A DNA stretch of 6,371 bases. It comes from Paludibacteraceae bacterium. GTDB taxonomy: Bacteria > Bacteroidota > Bacteroidia > Bacteroidales > Paludibacteraceae. The translations under genes were made by a program, and so were the position numbers. This document shows, one piece after another, positions 1 to 4,252 of the stretch (the stretch's first letter is position 1; every line of letters starts with the position of its first letter). The notes beneath the pieces were generated by a model. That model was not told where the DNA came from. It did no database searches and worked only from the letters and a program-made list of their open reading frames with translations. Where the stretch lies: NCBI GenBank assembly GCA_017960065.1, contig JAGCZK010000135.1, forward strand, positions 1-6,371. The letters run 5' to 3'.

Positions 1-75
1 ACGGCAGGAAACGGTCCGTATCAATTCTGCGACCCGATATTCGAACTCTGGTTCCGCCAAAACTTCAAATCCTGA
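1..75 (+). CDS. C-terminal fragment of a probable AAA ATPase (ATPase_2-like)
   Basis: Only the last 24 codons and the TGA stop (73-75) lie in the window; the gene starts beyond the left edge. The residues read TAGNGPYQFCDPIFELWFRQ and then NFKS. A 'G-x-Y-x-x-x-DPIFxLWxRxxF' ending is typical of the C-terminus of Bacteroidetes ATP-binding proteins of the archaeal-ATPase (ATPase_2) type, whose nucleotide-binding motifs would lie upstream. These proteins are often found in accessory or duplicated loci. The assignment rests on this short tail alone, with no Walker motif visible, so it is tentative. The open frame and the AT-rich non-coding DNA that begins right after the stop support its being a real gene end. 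Confidence 0.5.
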   Translation, partial: TAGNGPYQFCDPIFELWFRQNFKS

Positions 76-89
76 AACACATCCGCATT

Positions 90-108
90 TTGCACCTCGG
101 AGGTTCAA
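90..108. other. Short GC-rich dyad downstream of the ATPase fragment
   Basis: ACCTC and GAGGT form a perfect inverted repeat around base 99. It extends outward to TTG / CAA across one mismatch. It lies 15 bp past the upstream stop codon. A hairpin could form, but no clear T-run follows, so it is only a weak candidate for a terminator or mRNA 3'-end structure of the ATPase gene. Confidence 0.25.
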
Positions 109-126
109 TTTCAACCGACCTGCACT

Positions 127-167
127 AAAATTATACATTTTTGTATAATACATTCATGTATAATTTT
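127..167. promoter_or_regulatory. AT-rich inverted repeat with a third half-site (candidate operator)
   Basis: AAAATTATACAT (127-138) is perfectly complementary to ATGTATAATTTT (156-167), giving 12 bp arms around a 17 bp spacer. The spacer holds a further copy of the half-site TGTATAAT (142-149), which also pairs with ATTATACA (130-137). The result is one inverted and two direct copies of an 8-mer, with the direct copies exactly 15 bp apart. Repeated half-sites upstream of a promoter suggest operators, perhaps for the tandem-HTH protein encoded at the end of the cluster. The right arm ends in T5, so an AT-rich terminator for the preceding gene is an alternative. Confidence 0.45.
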
Positions 168-187
168 TCAACAGTAGAACTCAAAAA

Positions 188-222
188 AAATTACACAAAG
201 CACAAACTTTGTTTTGTAATTT
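188..222. promoter_or_regulatory. Imperfect dyad overlapping the -33 element
   Basis: AAATTACACAAAG (188-200) pairs with CTTTG and TGTAATTT (207-211 and 215-222). The 13 paired bases are interrupted only by a TTT bulge at 212-214, and the loop is CACAAA. The right arm contains the TTTG (213-216) of the predicted promoter, so a protein bound here would compete with RNA polymerase. This is inferred from position and symmetry only. Confidence 0.35.
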
Positions 223-243
223 ATAAAATAAAGAATATATTTG
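213..243 (+). promoter_or_regulatory. Bacteroidetes-type promoter of the accessory cluster
   Basis: TTTG (213-216) is followed after exactly 19 bp by TATATTTG (236-243). This matches the -33 TTTG and -7 TAnnTTTG consensus of the Bacteroidetes primary sigma factor. Transcription should start a few bases after 243, giving a leader of about 60 bases before the ATG at 311. The leader is A-rich just before the start codon, as expected in this phylum, and has no Shine-Dalgarno sequence. Confidence 0.7.
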
Positions 244-253
244 CAGAAAGAAC

Positions 254-270
254 GCATCGATTTTCGGTGC
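254..270 (+). promoter_or_regulatory. Hairpin at the predicted 5' end of the cluster mRNA
   Basis: GCATCGA (254-260) can pair with TCGGTGC (264-270), seven pairs including one G-U, across a TTT loop. It begins within about 10 bases of the predicted transcription start. A 5'-terminal hairpin of this kind could stabilise the mRNA or be bound by a regulator. No known riboswitch class is recognised. Confidence 0.3.
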
Positions 271-310
271 TCGGCAAAACCAATAAAAAAACAGCAAAAA
301 ACAAACCACT

Positions 311-505
311 ATGGACGAAAGATCACAAGCAATGTACAACGAACGGGTCCAAAAATGGATCGACAAGTACAACGGACGCCAGATGGAAGACTGGACCGAA
401 GAAGAATGGATTACGGCAATGATGGACATCCGGAATCTAACACGTTACGAAGCAGAAGAGTATTTGGACCACCTTACAAGACAACAAACCGGAGGTTTTT
501 GGTGA
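311..505 (+). CDS. Small acidic hypothetical protein (64 aa), first gene of the cluster
   Basis: I do not recognise this protein. It is 64 residues long and rich in Glu, Asp, Trp and Met. The central stretch MEDWTEEEWITAMMDIRNL is followed by RYEAEEYLDHL, both predicted helical, and the protein ends GGFW. There is no signal peptide or membrane segment, so it is probably cytoplasmic. The ATG at 311 follows an A-rich leader and the promoter at 213-243; an in-frame ATG at residue 8 is an alternative start. The overlapping frames here lack protein-like composition, which supports this one. Its position as first gene and its acidity would suit a small regulator, antitoxin-like partner or DNA-mimic protein, but no family motif supports any of these. 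Confidence 0.6.
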   Translation: MDERSQAMYNERVQKWIDKYNGRQMEDWTEEEWITAMMDIRNLTRYEAEEYLDHLTRQQTGGFW

Positions 506-560
506 AAATTGCAAAAGATACGCACAATCATGATTAATTTTTTTAACTTCATAAAAGGCC

Positions 561-788
561 ATGGTAGAAAATTTGACCGCAGAACAGATCGAGAAACTGA
601 AATCGATGCGAATGAGCCAAATCGACATGCCGGTTTTGGACTACATCCAACAAACATGGAAGAAAAAAAGTTGGTACTGGATGAGCTTGGGCGCATTGGA
701 AGTCTCACGCGTGGGTTACCCCATGAACGAGGGAGAAATTCAGCGTATGGCACAAAAACTCTACAAAGAGTCGAATCCGAACGGTTAA
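561..788 (+). CDS. Small hypothetical protein (75 aa), second gene of the cluster
   Basis: The family is not recognised. The N-terminus (VENLTAEQIEKLKSM) looks like a helical start. A Trp/Tyr-rich middle (KKKSWYWMSLGALEVSR) follows, and then a Pro-Met-Asn-Glu segment leading into a helix ending KLYKES. No signal peptide or membrane segment is seen. The ATG at 561 lies 55 bp after the previous stop, behind AAAAGG, which is too close to act as a normal ribosome-binding site. The TAA at 786-788 falls exactly where the next protein's conserved-looking leading helix begins in the -1 frame. This could therefore be a separate gene coupled to the kinase-like gene, or the front part of one protein split by a frameshift. 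Confidence 0.55.
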   Translation: MVENLTAEQIEKLKSMRMSQIDMPVLDYIQQTWKKKSWYWMSLGALEVSRVGYPMNEGEIQRMAQKLYKESNPNG

Positions 789-814
789 TCGAAGCCGCCA
801 AGGAAAGCGGGCTG

Positions 815-1330
815 TTGGTCCCCCTGCAGGACTGCGCCCGGTTGTACGGAGAGCGCGTCATGCAGCCATCGGGCGAAAGCATCGTCTATTACAACGAAAA
901 ACGGAGGATTTACACCAAAATCAAGGACCCGTATGCCAAGGCAGGCATCAAAAAGACCCTGCCAGAAGACGCCATATACGAACACGTCATCCACAACATG
1001 CTGTTCCCGGAAACGGCATACCGGCTGATCGGCGTAACGGAAGACATTGAGGGCGTCCGGCTGATTTTGGAGCAGAAAGCGGTAAGGACCACCGAAAGAC
1101 GCGCCACCTCCAAACAAGCCCAAGATTTCTTGAAAGAGAAACTGTCGCTCACCGAGGATACCGACGAACTGTACATGTACGGCAACAGCGACATCGCTAT
1201 TACCGACATCAACGCCGAAGACAGCGACAATGTATTGCTCGGCGAGGACGAACGGATTTACTTCATCGACCCGCTCATACGACTGAAACGCCCTGCATGG
1301 GAGATTGTCGACAACTACCTGAAAGAATGA
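815..1330 (+). CDS. Polyvalent-protein-kinase-like domain protein (start uncertain)
   Basis: The product resembles the 'putative polyvalent protein kinase' family, a HipA/protein-kinase-like domain known from multidomain proteins of phages and conjugative elements. Counting from TTG-815 (171 aa): SGES at 19-22 resembles the glycine turn, and the Lys residues of YTKIKDP (33-39) are candidates for ATP binding. EHVIHNMLFPETAYRLIGV (56-74) and RLILEQKAV (82-90) match the helix and hinge region. ITDINAEDSDNV (129-140) followed by IYFIDP (148-153) supplies D131, N139 and D152 as the catalytic-loop and metal-binding set. TTG-815 has AAGGA 10 bp upstream; ATG-860 is a shorter option. The frame stays open far upstream, and the family-like helix RLIEAAKESG (from 782) precedes both starts, so the true N-terminus may lie further back (ATG-656) or arise by frameshift. 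The stop overlaps the next ATG. Enzymatic activity is inferred. Confidence 0.6.
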   Translation: MVPLQDCARLYGERVMQPSGESIVYYNEKRRIYTKIKDPYAKAGIKKTLPEDAIYEHVIHNMLFPETAYRLIGVTEDIEGVRLILEQKAVRTTERRATSKQAQDFLKEKLSLTEDTDELYMYGNSDIAITDINAEDSDNVLLGEDERIYFIDPLIRLKRPAWEIVDNYLKE

Positions 1331-1971
1331 AAAACGGCAAGAACATCAACCTTGCAATCGAGCGGCAACTGCAAGAAGAAATCCGTCGGAAACTGCTTGA
1401 CGAGGCCAAACGCCAAAACTATACGCGCTACCGCTTCATTCAAGAAAGCGGCATGACGCAAGGGACAGTGATCAGTTTGTTTTCGGACGAAGGACCGAAA
1501 TTTCCCTCCTACCTGATGCTGCAGATGCTGGCTTTGGCACTCGGGTACACCGTCACCACGGTCGAAAACTTCCAAAAAGAAAGCCCGATGAAATGCGAAA
1601 GCCCCGATGAAGAAACATTGAGCTATGCCCGGAAATGGTTCGACGAGAACATGCCCATGGCAGCCGAAGACAGCGAGTGCGCGTACGGAATGTTTGTCGC
1701 AGGAATCGCCTTCGAGCATGCACGGCAAGCGCAGAAATCGATTCAGGAAATGGCAATGCAGTCGCTGGCTGACATCATCGCCCAACTCCACCGGACGGTG
1801 AAACCCCACCACATTCCCGACATGACAGTCCGGACAGGAATGACCGAGACCGCGGTGAAGAAATTCGTAACCGAGACCCCGAAGAACCCGTCGTTTGTAT
1901 ACCTGCAGAAGATTCTCGGAAATGCAAACATGGGATTGGGACTTTTCAAACTAAAAAACCCAGGCCGCTGA
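1327..1971 (+). CDS. Tandem helix-turn-helix protein (214 aa), probable transcription regulator
   Basis: ATG-1327 overlaps the previous stop as ATGA, suggesting translational coupling. Residues about 20-76 look like a Cro/CI-type HTH: RRKLLDEAKRQNYTRYRFI, then SGMTQGTVISLF, then a helix with LQMLALALG. A second unit at about 146-207 repeats the pattern: LADIIAQL, RTGMTETAVKKF, and YLQKILGNA. The two share G-M-T-x-x-x-V and P-K-x-P-S-x-x-x-L-Q-x-x-L with one single-residue gap, so they appear to be an internal duplication. The linker (90-145) carries ARKWFDENMP and AYGMFVAGIAFEHA, probably helical and perhaps used for dimerisation. A two-headed DNA-binding protein would suit the repeated half-sites at 127-167, hinting at autoregulation. 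Its last codons lie in the tRNA terminator. No close family is recognised. Confidence 0.7.
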   Translation: MKNGKNINLAIERQLQEEIRRKLLDEAKRQNYTRYRFIQESGMTQGTVISLFSDEGPKFPSYLMLQMLALALGYTVTTVENFQKESPMKCESPDEETLSYARKWFDENMPMAAEDSECAYGMFVAGIAFEHARQAQKSIQEMAMQSLADIIAQLHRTVKPHHIPDMTVRTGMTETAVKKFVTETPKNPSFVYLQKILGNANMGLGLFKLKNPGR

Positions 1972-1987
1972 ACAGCAGCCTGGGTTT
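1953..1987 (-). terminator. Intrinsic terminator of the CAU tRNA, overlapping the HTH gene end
   Basis: AAACCCAGGC (1956-1965) pairs perfectly with GCCTGGGTTT (1978-1987), a 10 bp stem. GCT and AGC can add three inner pairs past a mismatch. On the minus strand the stem starts one base after the CCA end of the tRNA and is followed by TTTTTT (1953-1958), a good rho-independent terminator. On the plus strand the stem is followed only by TTTA, so rightward termination would be weaker. The stop codon of the HTH gene (1969-1971) lies in the loop region. Confidence 0.8.
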
Positions 1988-1988
1988 A

Positions 1989-2065
1989 TGGTAGCGGGAC
2001 CGAGAATTGAACTCGGGACCTCCGGGTTATGAATCCGACGCTCTAACCAACTGAGCTATCCCGCC
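1989..2065 (-). tRNA. tRNA with anticodon CAU, probably elongator tRNA-Met
   Basis: The minus strand folds as a complete 77-nt tRNA. Acceptor GGCGGGA pairs with TCCCGCT (G1-U72 wobble). T8 A9 is followed by D-stem GCTC/GAGC with loop AGTTGGTTA. Anticodon loop TTCATAA has anticodon CAU (plus-strand 2029-2031). T-stem CCGAG/CTCGG encloses TTCAATT, then discriminator A73 and an encoded CCA. The anticodon stem TCGGA/CCCGG has a 31-39 A-C mismatch and a U-G pair at 27-43. The initiator hallmark of three G-C pairs next to the anticodon loop is absent, so this is not the initiator. tRNA-Ile2, read after lysidine modification of C34, has the same genomic anticodon and cannot be fully excluded. Confidence 0.93.
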
Positions 2066-2085
2066 ATTGTTTTTCAAAAGCGGTG

Positions 2086-2116
2086 CAAAGTTAATAGAAA
2101 TTTGCCGGATTCCAAA
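2086..2116 (-). promoter_or_regulatory. Promoter of the CAU tRNA
   Basis: On the minus strand TTTG (2113-2116) is followed after 19 bp by TAACTTTG (2086-2093), the same spacing as the cluster promoter at 213-243 and a full match to TTTG / TAnnTTTG. Transcription would begin roughly 10-20 bases before the tRNA 5' end at 2065. The -33 element sits only 12 bp past the prmA stop, so the tRNA has its own promoter rather than depending on prmA read-through. Confidence 0.72.
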
Positions 2117-2128
2117 AAATCGCGACAT

Positions 2129-2965
2129 TTATTTCACAAATTTCACCGCCACCCAATGGTCCTTGGATTTCACTCCGACCTGGGTCAGGCCCAGACGGGT
2201 CGCCTCGGCCGCAATCAGCGGGATGTCCTGCTCGTAAAAGCCACTCATCATCAGACACCCGCCCTCCGAAAGCGTCGCCACATAGGCGGCCATGTCGGTC
2301 AGCAGGATATTGCGGTTGATATTGGCCAGCACCACATCAAACCGGCGTCCTTTGAGCGACGACGCATCGCCCAGCAGCACCTCCATCTTGACCCGATTGA
2401 GCGCAATGTTTTCGCGCGAATTGCGGATACACCAGTCATCGACATCGATGCCCAGCACCGGCGAAGCCCCGCGCATGGCCGCCAAAATCCCCAAAATCGA
2501 CGTGCCACAGCCCATGTCGAGCACCGATTTGCCTTGCAAATCGGTTTCAAGAATCGAGCCCATCATGCAGCCGGTGGTGGCATGATGCCCCGTACCGAAG
2601 GCCATTTGCGGATTGATGGCTATGTCGTAACGCGCCTTCGGCACATCCTTGTGAAACGTGCTGTGCACCACACACTGGCCCGCAATAACGATCGGCTGGA
2701 AAAAATTCTTTTCCCACTCCTCGTTCCAGTCCTTGTCGGGCAGGGTTTCGAAGCGATAGGAAAAATTTTCGAGCAGCGGTTTTAAACCTTCCGCATCAAA
2801 AGCCGTCACAGGAATGTAAGCGTTCATTCCGACCGCCGTTTCGGGCTGCCCGTCGGTGACGGTTTCGAAGCTTTCAAAGCCCGCCTCGGCGAGATAATAC
2901 GTGAGGACATCGGTTTCGTAAGACGCTTTGTCACGGACGTCAACCGTTAATTTTACGTATTGCAT
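2129..2965 (-). CDS. prmA: Ribosomal protein L11 methyltransferase
   Basis: PrmA uses S-adenosylmethionine to trimethylate ribosomal protein L11 in the cytoplasm. The 278-aa product is of usual length for the Bacteroidetes form. An N-terminal substrate-recognition domain comes first, followed by the family signature DWNEEWEKNFFQP (79-91) and INPQMAFGTGHHATT (117-131). The Rossmann-fold methyltransferase follows: SAM motif I VLDMGCGTSILGI (148-160), acidic GIDVDD (172-177) ending strand 2, and ANINRNIL (214-221) in the position of the N-x-x catalytic motif. ATG-2965 gives an N-terminus (MQYVKLTVDV) that fits a first beta strand. It is transcribed away from the exported-protein gene and is followed by the tRNA on the same strand. 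No terminator is visible in the short gap. All key motifs look intact. Confidence 0.95.
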   Translation of the reverse strand: MQYVKLTVDVRDKASYETDVLTYYLAEAGFESFETVTDGQPETAVGMNAYIPVTAFDAEGLKPLLENFSYRFETLPDKDWNEEWEKNFFQPIVIAGQCVVHSTFHKDVPKARYDIAINPQMAFGTGHHATTGCMMGSILETDLQGKSVLDMGCGTSILGILAAMRGASPVLGIDVDDWCIRNSRENIALNRVKMEVLLGDASSLKGRRFDVVLANINRNILLTDMAAYVATLSEGGCLMMSGFYEQDIPLIAAEATRLGLTQVGVKSKDHWVAVKFVK

Positions 2966-2990
2966 GCGAATGAAAAATGGATACGAGATA

Positions 2991-2998
2991 CAAAATTA
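2991..2998 (-). promoter_or_regulatory. Candidate -7 element for prmA
   Basis: TAATTTTG on the minus strand matches TAnnTTTG and lies 25 bp upstream of the prmA ATG, so the leader would be very short. No TTTG is found 19 bp upstream; that position reads CAAA. Support therefore rests on the -7 box alone. Confidence 0.4.
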
Positions 2999-3012
2999 AT
3001 CAAAAAAAAAAC

Positions 3013-3020
3013 TATCTTTG
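3013..3020 (+). promoter_or_regulatory. Candidate -7 element for the exported-protein / OmpP1 operon
   Basis: TATCTTTG fits TAnnTTTG and lies about 60 bp before the ATG at 3082, the same arrangement as in the left cluster. No TTTG lies 19 bp upstream, so an activator may be needed or the -33 element is degenerate. It is only 14 bp from the oppositely oriented -7 box of prmA, so the two promoters overlap and may interfere. Confidence 0.5.
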
Positions 3021-3036
3021 TAGGTGGACAGGTATC

Positions 3037-3066
3037 TGCCAAAACAAAAATGGTTTCTGTTTGGCA
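3037..3066 (+). promoter_or_regulatory. Leader hairpin upstream of the exported-protein gene
   Basis: TGCCAAA (3037-3043) pairs with TTTGGCA (3060-3066). A further CA/TG pairing follows across a single bulged A, with a loop of about 11 bases. It lies in the predicted 5' leader, 15 bases before ATG-3082. It may act as an mRNA-stabilising or translation-control hairpin, or the same dyad may be a DNA operator. No known RNA family is recognised. Confidence 0.35.
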
Positions 3067-3081
3067 AAATTACAAATTAAA

Positions 3082-4242
3082 ATGAATACCGCTATGAAAC
3101 GAATGCTGATTTTCTCCTTATTGGCCGGATGCTGCACTTGGGCATCGGCACAATACGACGATGTGTATTCCGACTTCGCCCCCAAACAGGTGAAAGTTGA
3201 ATATGCGAGTGCCACCGTTTCGGAGCCTGCCGCCCCGGCCACGACATCCACCCGCGACGTGGATGAGTACAACCGGCGCTACACCACCGGTGCCGACACC
3301 TACCTCGAAAGCGACAGCGTCCAAGAGGATTTCGCCAACTCCAAAAAAATCGTCAAGTACTACAACTCCGACGCCGTCACCATTAACGACCCGCAATACG
3401 TGTACATCTACAACAATGGCGAGGACGAAGATTCGGAAGACGTGAGCGACCAAGGCTCGGAAGGCGACAACATCTCCGCCTTCATGGCCGGCTATCAGGC
3501 CGGGTTGTTCAACGGCTGGTGGTACGACTGGTATTATCCGGGCTATTACATCTACCCCTATCGCTACGCCTATTACCATTGGTACGACCCCTGGTGGTAC
3601 CATCCCTATCATCCGTGGCATGTGTGGCATCCCTACCATCCGCACTACCACCACCATCACTATGGCTATGCACACCATCCGCGTCCGCAACGCCCGATGG
3701 GCAAACCCGGACATGGCTCGTACGGTGCACACGGAACGCGCGACTATTCGATGGGGTCGCGTAGCGGCTTGAATCGCAGCAATACCGCTCCCTCGCGTCC
3801 GATCAATGCCGGAACGCGTGCAGGCGCCGCCCCTTCGGGCAATGCCCCTGGCAGAGTCAACTCGGTAAGAGGCGCTTCGAACAGAGGCTCCGCCGCCTAT
3901 CCGGCAACCGGCGCCACCCGTTCGGCCACAGCACCTGCCGGCGGCAATTCGGGCCGCGTCAACTCGGTACGGGGAGCATCGGGCCGCTCCTACTCCACCT
4001 CTTCGGTGGGTAGCGGACCCCGTTCTTCGGGCAGCGCTCCGACCCGGTCGAGTTACAGTGGCGGGTCGTCGTCGAGATCGTCGTACAGCGGCGGATCGTC
4101 GGGCAGAGGGTCGTCGTACAGTGGATCGTCGTACAGTGGTGGCGCCTCGAGCAGAGGGTCGTCGTACAGCGGCGGCGCTTCGAGCAGAGGATCATCGGGA
4201 GGAAGTTATGGAGGAAGCCGCGGCGGATCGCGTGGCAGATAA
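3082..4242 (+). CDS. Exported Trp/Tyr/His-rich protein with Ser/Gly/Arg repeat tail
   Basis: The 386-aa product is probably exported. MNTAMKR is followed by the hydrophobic MLIFSLLAGCCTWASA. The end fits signal peptidase I (ASA before QYDD), but LAGC at 14-17 is also a perfect lipobox, so it may be a lipoprotein. Residues 60-130 are acidic and polar, ending in the Glu/Asp-rich NNGEDEDSEDVSDQGSEGD. Residues 145-200 are extremely rich in Trp, Tyr, Pro and His, including HYHHHHYGYAHH. Residues 200-386 are low complexity, with GRVNSVRGAS at 257-266 and again at 291-300, then repeated SSYSGG[S/A]SSR units. ATG-3082 is preferred for its A-rich leader; ATG-3094 and ATG-3103 are alternatives. Similar Trp/Tyr/His-rich exported proteins occur in Bacteroidales without known function. 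Metal or haem binding by the His cluster is inference. Gene 2 of the unit follows after 10 bp. Confidence 0.8.
   Translation: MNTAMKRMLIFSLLAGCCTWASAQYDDVYSDFAPKQVKVEYASATVSEPAAPATTSTRDVDEYNRRYTTGADTYLESDSVQEDFANSKKIVKYYNSDAVTINDPQYVYIYNNGEDEDSEDVSDQGSEGDNISAFMAGYQAGLFNGWWYDWYYPGYYIYPYRYAYYHWYDPWWYHPYHPWHVWHPYHPHYHHHHYGYAHHPRPQRPMGKPGHGSYGAHGTRDYSMGSRSGLNRSNTAPSRPINAGTRAGAAPSGNAPGRVNSVRGASNRGSAAYPATGATRSATAPAGGNSGRVNSVRGASGRSYSTSSVGSGPRSSGSAPTRSSYSGGSSSRSSYSGGSSGRGSSYSGSSYSGGASSRGSSYSGGASSRGSSGGSYGGSRGGSRGR
3850..3981 (+). repeat. Two copies of a GRVNSVRGAS-coding repeat
   Basis: The segments at 3850-3879 and 3952-3981 both encode GRVNSVRGAS and are 102 bp (34 codons) apart. They share the core GTCAACTCGGTA but differ at several synonymous positions, such as AGA versus CGC for Arg. 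The duplication is therefore old or the peptide is under selection. Confidence 0.75.
4048..4200 (+). repeat. In-frame Ser/Gly/Tyr repeat tract
   Basis: The 11-mer TCGTCGTACAG occurs at 4078-4088, 4111-4121, 4126-4136 and 4159-4169, with a degenerate copy near 4050. The copies are offset by 33, 15 and 33 bp, all multiples of three, and encode SSYSGG[S/A]SSR-type units. Slippage or recombination here would change protein length without breaking the frame. Confidence 0.8.
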
Positions 4243-4252
4243 TCGTTGGCTT

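Noticed and set aside
526..540. The palindrome AATCATGATT followed by a T-rich run between the two small genes, as a terminator
   Set aside because: The 10 bp palindrome has no loop and is AT-rich, so a stable hairpin is unlikely. The T-run is part of the generally AT-rich gap.
509..784. The upstream part of the kinase-like frame (from ATG-509) as a genuine N-terminus
   Set aside because: The translation there (for example RRTDRETEIDANEPNRHAGF) looks like an out-of-frame shadow of the 75-aa gene. Only the part from about 782 on resembles the family. ATG-656 is kept open as a possibility in the findings.
1315..1812. A 165-codon minus-strand open frame opposite the HTH gene
   Set aside because: No motif, composition typical of an antisense shadow, and the plus-strand frame has repeated HTH patterns.
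2102..2785. A 227-codon plus-strand open frame opposite prmA
   Set aside because: It is rich in His, Arg and Gln with no recognisable motif and lies antisense to an intact PrmA; it is a reading-frame shadow.
3118..3732. A 204-codon minus-strand open frame opposite the exported-protein gene
   Set aside because: It is almost entirely Val/Gly/Met/Ile runs arising from the complement of Asp/His/Tyr/Pro codons; no real protein features.
4078..4169. CRISPR-like array because of regularly repeated 11-mers
   Set aside because: The repeats are short, lie in frame within a Ser/Gly/Tyr-rich coding tail, and the intervals are themselves repetitive rather than unique spacers.
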